NCBI GenBank assembly: GCA_963921795.1
Contig: OY997645.1
Span: 18,919,070-18,983,069, forward strand
Length of the DNA: 64,000 bases
Reading direction: 5' to 3'
Origin: Nannobrachium achirus
Taxonomy: Eukaryota > Chordata > Actinopteri > Myctophiformes > Myctophidae
Shown: in pieces, positions 61,493-64,000 of the stretch
How the letters are laid out: each line of letters opens with the position of its first letter
Position numbering within the stretch: position 1 is the stretch's first letter
Notes under the pieces: model-generated
Told to the model about the DNA's origin: nothing
What the model saw: the letters and a program-made list of their open reading frames with translations, nothing else
The model's database searches: none
Position numbers and translations under genes: made by a program

Positions 61493-62554
61493 TCAGACAA
61501 CAGTATTACTGCTAGTGGTTCCTGTGCTCTTGGAGTTGTTATTGGTGATGCTTGGCCTGGCAGCGGAGGGCTCCTCGTTGATGAAGTTGAATACGCTACG
61601 CAGGGAGCGTCCCATGGTCTCCTTGAAACCCCGGCCAAGGCACACGTAGAGCAACGGGTTGATGCAGCTGTTTAGGTATGCCAGACAGAGCGCCAGGCCA
61701 TGTGTCAGGTGGATGATGGGGTATTGATCAGAGGTTCGAGGGGTCCCCAGAATGATGAAGTCCAACACGTTCAGAGGCAGCCAGCACAGGAAGAAGCTCA
61801 TGGCTACAGCTACAATCACCCTCACCATACGTTTGGTACGAGCCCCGCTGGACCTCGATGAGCCCCCTGACATTGCCTTCATGTACACCACCCAGTGACT
61901 GACCACAATCGCCAAGAAAGGCAACAGGAATCCAAACACGAAGCGAAATGAGGTGATGATCCAGGCGGCGCTTTGTGTGGTGTACGACACTATGCACTCC
62001 CTCTTCCACTCGCCAGCTTTGATCTGCTTGTAGTTTGTGAACTGGGGGATGGTGCCAAGCAGGGCCAGGCACCAGACACCGACACACACCGCGGACGCCT
62101 GCCGGGGCCGCCGGTAATTCTGACACCACACGGGTTTGATAACTAGCAACAGGCGATCCAGGCTGATCACTACCAGCAGCAGGACACTGCAGTACATCAC
62201 CAGGTAGAATAGGCTATTCACCAGGGTACAGGCCACCGCACCAAAATGCCAGTGGTAATCGTGGGCCAGAGGCACCATGAGCAGTGGGAGGGAGAGGCAG
62301 CATAGGAGGTCTGCAACAGCGAGGTTGAGAAACCACACCGAGTTGACAGAGCGAGTCATGCGGAAGCCGGTCACCCACACCACCAGAGCATTCCCGGGAA
62401 CTCCCAGTAGGAAGACAAATCCATAGCCGAGTAGTAGCACTAGCTGATACGGTTGAATCTCAGGTCTTGGGACGTCAGTAGGAAAAGGCAGGCTTTCATT
62501 AATGTGAGTGAAATTAAAGTTGTAGTCTTCAAAGTAGTCAAAAAGGTCTGCCAT
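61493..62554 (-). CDS. c5ar1: C5a anaphylatoxin receptor 1-like GPCR, copy B
   Basis: Tandem paralogue of copy A, 353 residues, with long identical stretches through TM1-TM3 and TM7. The N-terminus is acidic with Tyr7 and Tyr11 and sequons NFT (14-16) and NES (19-21). It shows the same SLDRLLLVIKPVWCQN, CWLPLNV and NSCINPLLYV motifs; the tail ends SNTVV. Differences cluster in the N-terminus, the second extracellular loop (TNYKQIKAGEWKRECIV against TYSEQIEAGDWKRECLV) and the third extracellular loop (ILGTPRTSDQYP against LQTEPSSDHAP), i.e. ligand-facing parts. ATG at 62552-62554, just after an acceptor-like ttcaatacgacag. The open frame continuing to 62815 is intron. Confidence 0.9.
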   Translation of the reverse strand: MADLFDYFEDYNFNFTHINESLPFPTDVPRPEIQPYQLVLLLGYGFVFLLGVPGNALVVWVTGFRMTRSVNSVWFLNLAVADLLCCLSLPLLMVPLAHDYHWHFGAVACTLVNSLFYLVMYCSVLLLVVISLDRLLLVIKPVWCQNYRRPRQASAVCVGVWCLALLGTIPQFTNYKQIKAGEWKRECIVSYTTQSAAWIITSFRFVFGFLLPFLAIVVSHWVVYMKAMSGGSSRSSGARTKRMVRVIVAVAMSFFLCWLPLNVLDFIILGTPRTSDQYPIIHLTHGLALCLAYLNSCINPLLYVCLGRGFKETMGRSLRSVFNFINEEPSAARPSITNNNSKSTGTTSSNTVV

Positions 62555-63322
62555 TTTGGGCTGTCGTATTGAAAAAAAAGAAAGATTTGTCAGTAAAATG
62601 GCATGACAGAAAGGTTCTACAATTACATAAAATTTGTATTTATTTATTTTTTTTTTTTTCATTTCTTGTGAAAGGCTTATGCTAATTTTCACTATGGTAC
62701 CATTTTCGTCTACTCGTTCTATATGTCTCAAAGGCAGGATGTGTATAGCTTGAATATAAAATCTGGTTTTCACACCAGATTTTAAACTTAAATCCTTTCT
62801 TGATGCAACAACCATGGCTACGGTTTGATCATACTTAATGCAACAGGAAAAGAAATGCTGTGTTTTCCATTAACTTGAAATGGCCACTAATTTCAAGCAA
62901 GGTACATTTTCAAGCTATCGAGCTAAGCCACTGAGATGCAAAGTAGAGATACATTGAAATAGTACCATCCTATAGTGAGGAGGGAGGAATGACCATTAGT
63001 GAGGAAAGGTATTTTATATGGCCCTCAGCTGTATAAAAATACATTTAAAATAAACTAAACACTACACCTGTGCATGTAGTGATAAATACTACATTTGTGC
63101 ATGCAGTGGCCATATACTTCAGTTGCCAAAGCATGAAACCGTCCAGCCTGTTTCTTATATCGTGCCAACCTTTCGGTTTTCCTATTATGTCTCAATAATC
63201 CCACTCCCACATATAAAGTCACTACACATTAAAGTATTTGTGTTTTATGAAAAACAATAATTTCATTGTGTCAAGCAATTAAAAGACAACAAATAAGTCG
63301 TATTCTTAATGTTTTAACTCAC

Positions 63323-63400
63323 TGCTTCAAAGTCGTCTTGATGTTGGTTCCACACAGCTCTACAGAAAAGGGAACTGTCTTTCTTTTCAGAAACATTTAA
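63323..63400 (-). other. c5ar1: Candidate non-coding exon 1 of c5ar1 copy B
   Basis: Counterpart of 59149-59215: minus strand reads CAACATCAAGACGACTTTG, then AAGCA|GTGAGTT. Splicing to the acceptor before ATG 62554 gives an intron of about 0.76 kb. Confidence 0.5.
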
Positions 63401-63796
63401 ACACACACACACGATACGCCCCCTTGGATAGATTTAAGATGTGTTACAGATAAAGAAACCGCTGAATGAAGGCATTAGTAGATGCAGTAGTATTGTCATC
63501 TGCCATTTACTAAAACAGGAAACATCCCCCGAAACCATAAAAGCAGTAATCTGAGGAGAGTGCTTCAACACTACTAAGACGCCTCAAGGTGACAAGCGAG
63601 GTCGCACCACAGTGATGTGGACATCAGGGAAGTGGGCATCAGGGATCTCCATCTATGGGCATAAAAGGGATTTGTTCCAGCTGGCAAGGCCACATAGCAA
63701 CCAGAACTCTAGATGTGAGGGCTGCGCAGGGGCCTGAACCTCTAGTTTCTTATAAAGGCAGAAGACATGAGCTACTCATTATGAACACATGTAAGA

Positions 63797-64000
63797 AATA
63801 ATCAGCATTCTGCTCTGTGGATTTGAAGAAAGACACATTCTGAATTATACAACAAAACAAGACGACTTTGTCAAAGTGCTTTATTCATAATGATACCTTT
63901 TTTCTGTGACGTTCAATATGTTCATAATTGTCATGTGACTCATGTCCATATGGACATGTCCATATTGTGATAAATCATTACACAGAATCTGCCTCATAGC
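63797..64000 (-). repeat. Inverted duplicate, right arm (runs to window edge)
   Basis: Reverse-complement partner of 59430-59682. It is in opposite orientation although the c5ar1 copies are in direct orientation. It probably continues beyond the window. Confidence 0.85.

Larger units (their letters stand above)
61230..63400. repeat. Segmental duplication unit B (c5ar1 copy B and flanks)
   Basis: Direct-repeat partner of 55066-59215, in the same orientation, with non-coding exon 1, intron, coding exon and about 250 bp of downstream flank recognisable. Confidence 0.8.

Noticed and set aside
61493-62815. 440-residue version of c5ar1 copy B starting at 62815
   Set aside because: The extra N-terminal part crosses an acceptor-like site just upstream of ATG 62554, is not alignable with copy A, and reads into the intron.

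Overview
The window is vertebrate nuclear DNA, almost certainly from a teleost fish. Evidence for this: multi-exon genes with GT-AG introns, very long CA/GT microsatellites, fish-type tRNA-derived SINEs and LINE 3' ends, a dense load of small non-autonomous DNA transposons, and a tandem pair of C5a-receptor genes. I could not place the species. No prokaryotic operon, CRISPR array, rRNA or free-standing tRNA gene is visible.

Layout. (1) 423-22874, plus strand: 16 coding exons of a GRAMD1/Aster sterol-transfer protein. Its 5' end lies upstream of the window. All exon phases join into one frame of 651 residues plus stop, including a 12-nt microexon inside the transmembrane segment. The sequence is most like GRAMD1B. 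(2) 22875-36207: intergenic, filled with transposon remnants, three SINE copies and LINE fragments. (3) 36208-47895, plus strand: a complete four-exon dact3 of 663 residues, ending in the DACT PDZ-binding tail MTTV. (4) 47896-55651: intergenic, holding hAT-type elements, a TTAA-flanked element and a 653-bp palindrome. (5) 55652-56728 and 61493-62554, minus strand: two tandem c5ar1-like chemoattractant-receptor genes. Each has its coding region in one exon preceded by a 5'-UTR intron. The duplication includes 5' and 3' flanks, and an inverted copy of upstream DNA lies at the right edge.

The genes do not form a pathway. GRAMD1 proteins move cholesterol at ER-plasma membrane contacts, DACT3 tunes Wnt/Dishevelled signalling and C5aR1 senses the complement fragment C5a. 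DACT3 and C5AR1 are also neighbours on human 19q13, so that part looks like old synteny.

Most of the unusual content is in the non-coding DNA. A hairpin module with arms close to AAATAGCAGATCTACAAGC recurs about 18 times inside several otherwise different transposon families, and its inner stem changes between copies while staying self-complementary. A hAT-like element inserted exactly at a GRAMD1 splice donor, so its 8-bp target-site duplication copied the donor. A family of four Helitron/Helentron-like elements (3' hairpin, CTRR end, subterminal inverted repeat) is present. Several GRAMD1 acceptors are preceded by GT repeats instead of a pyrimidine tract. All names are from reading the sequence; no database search was run.
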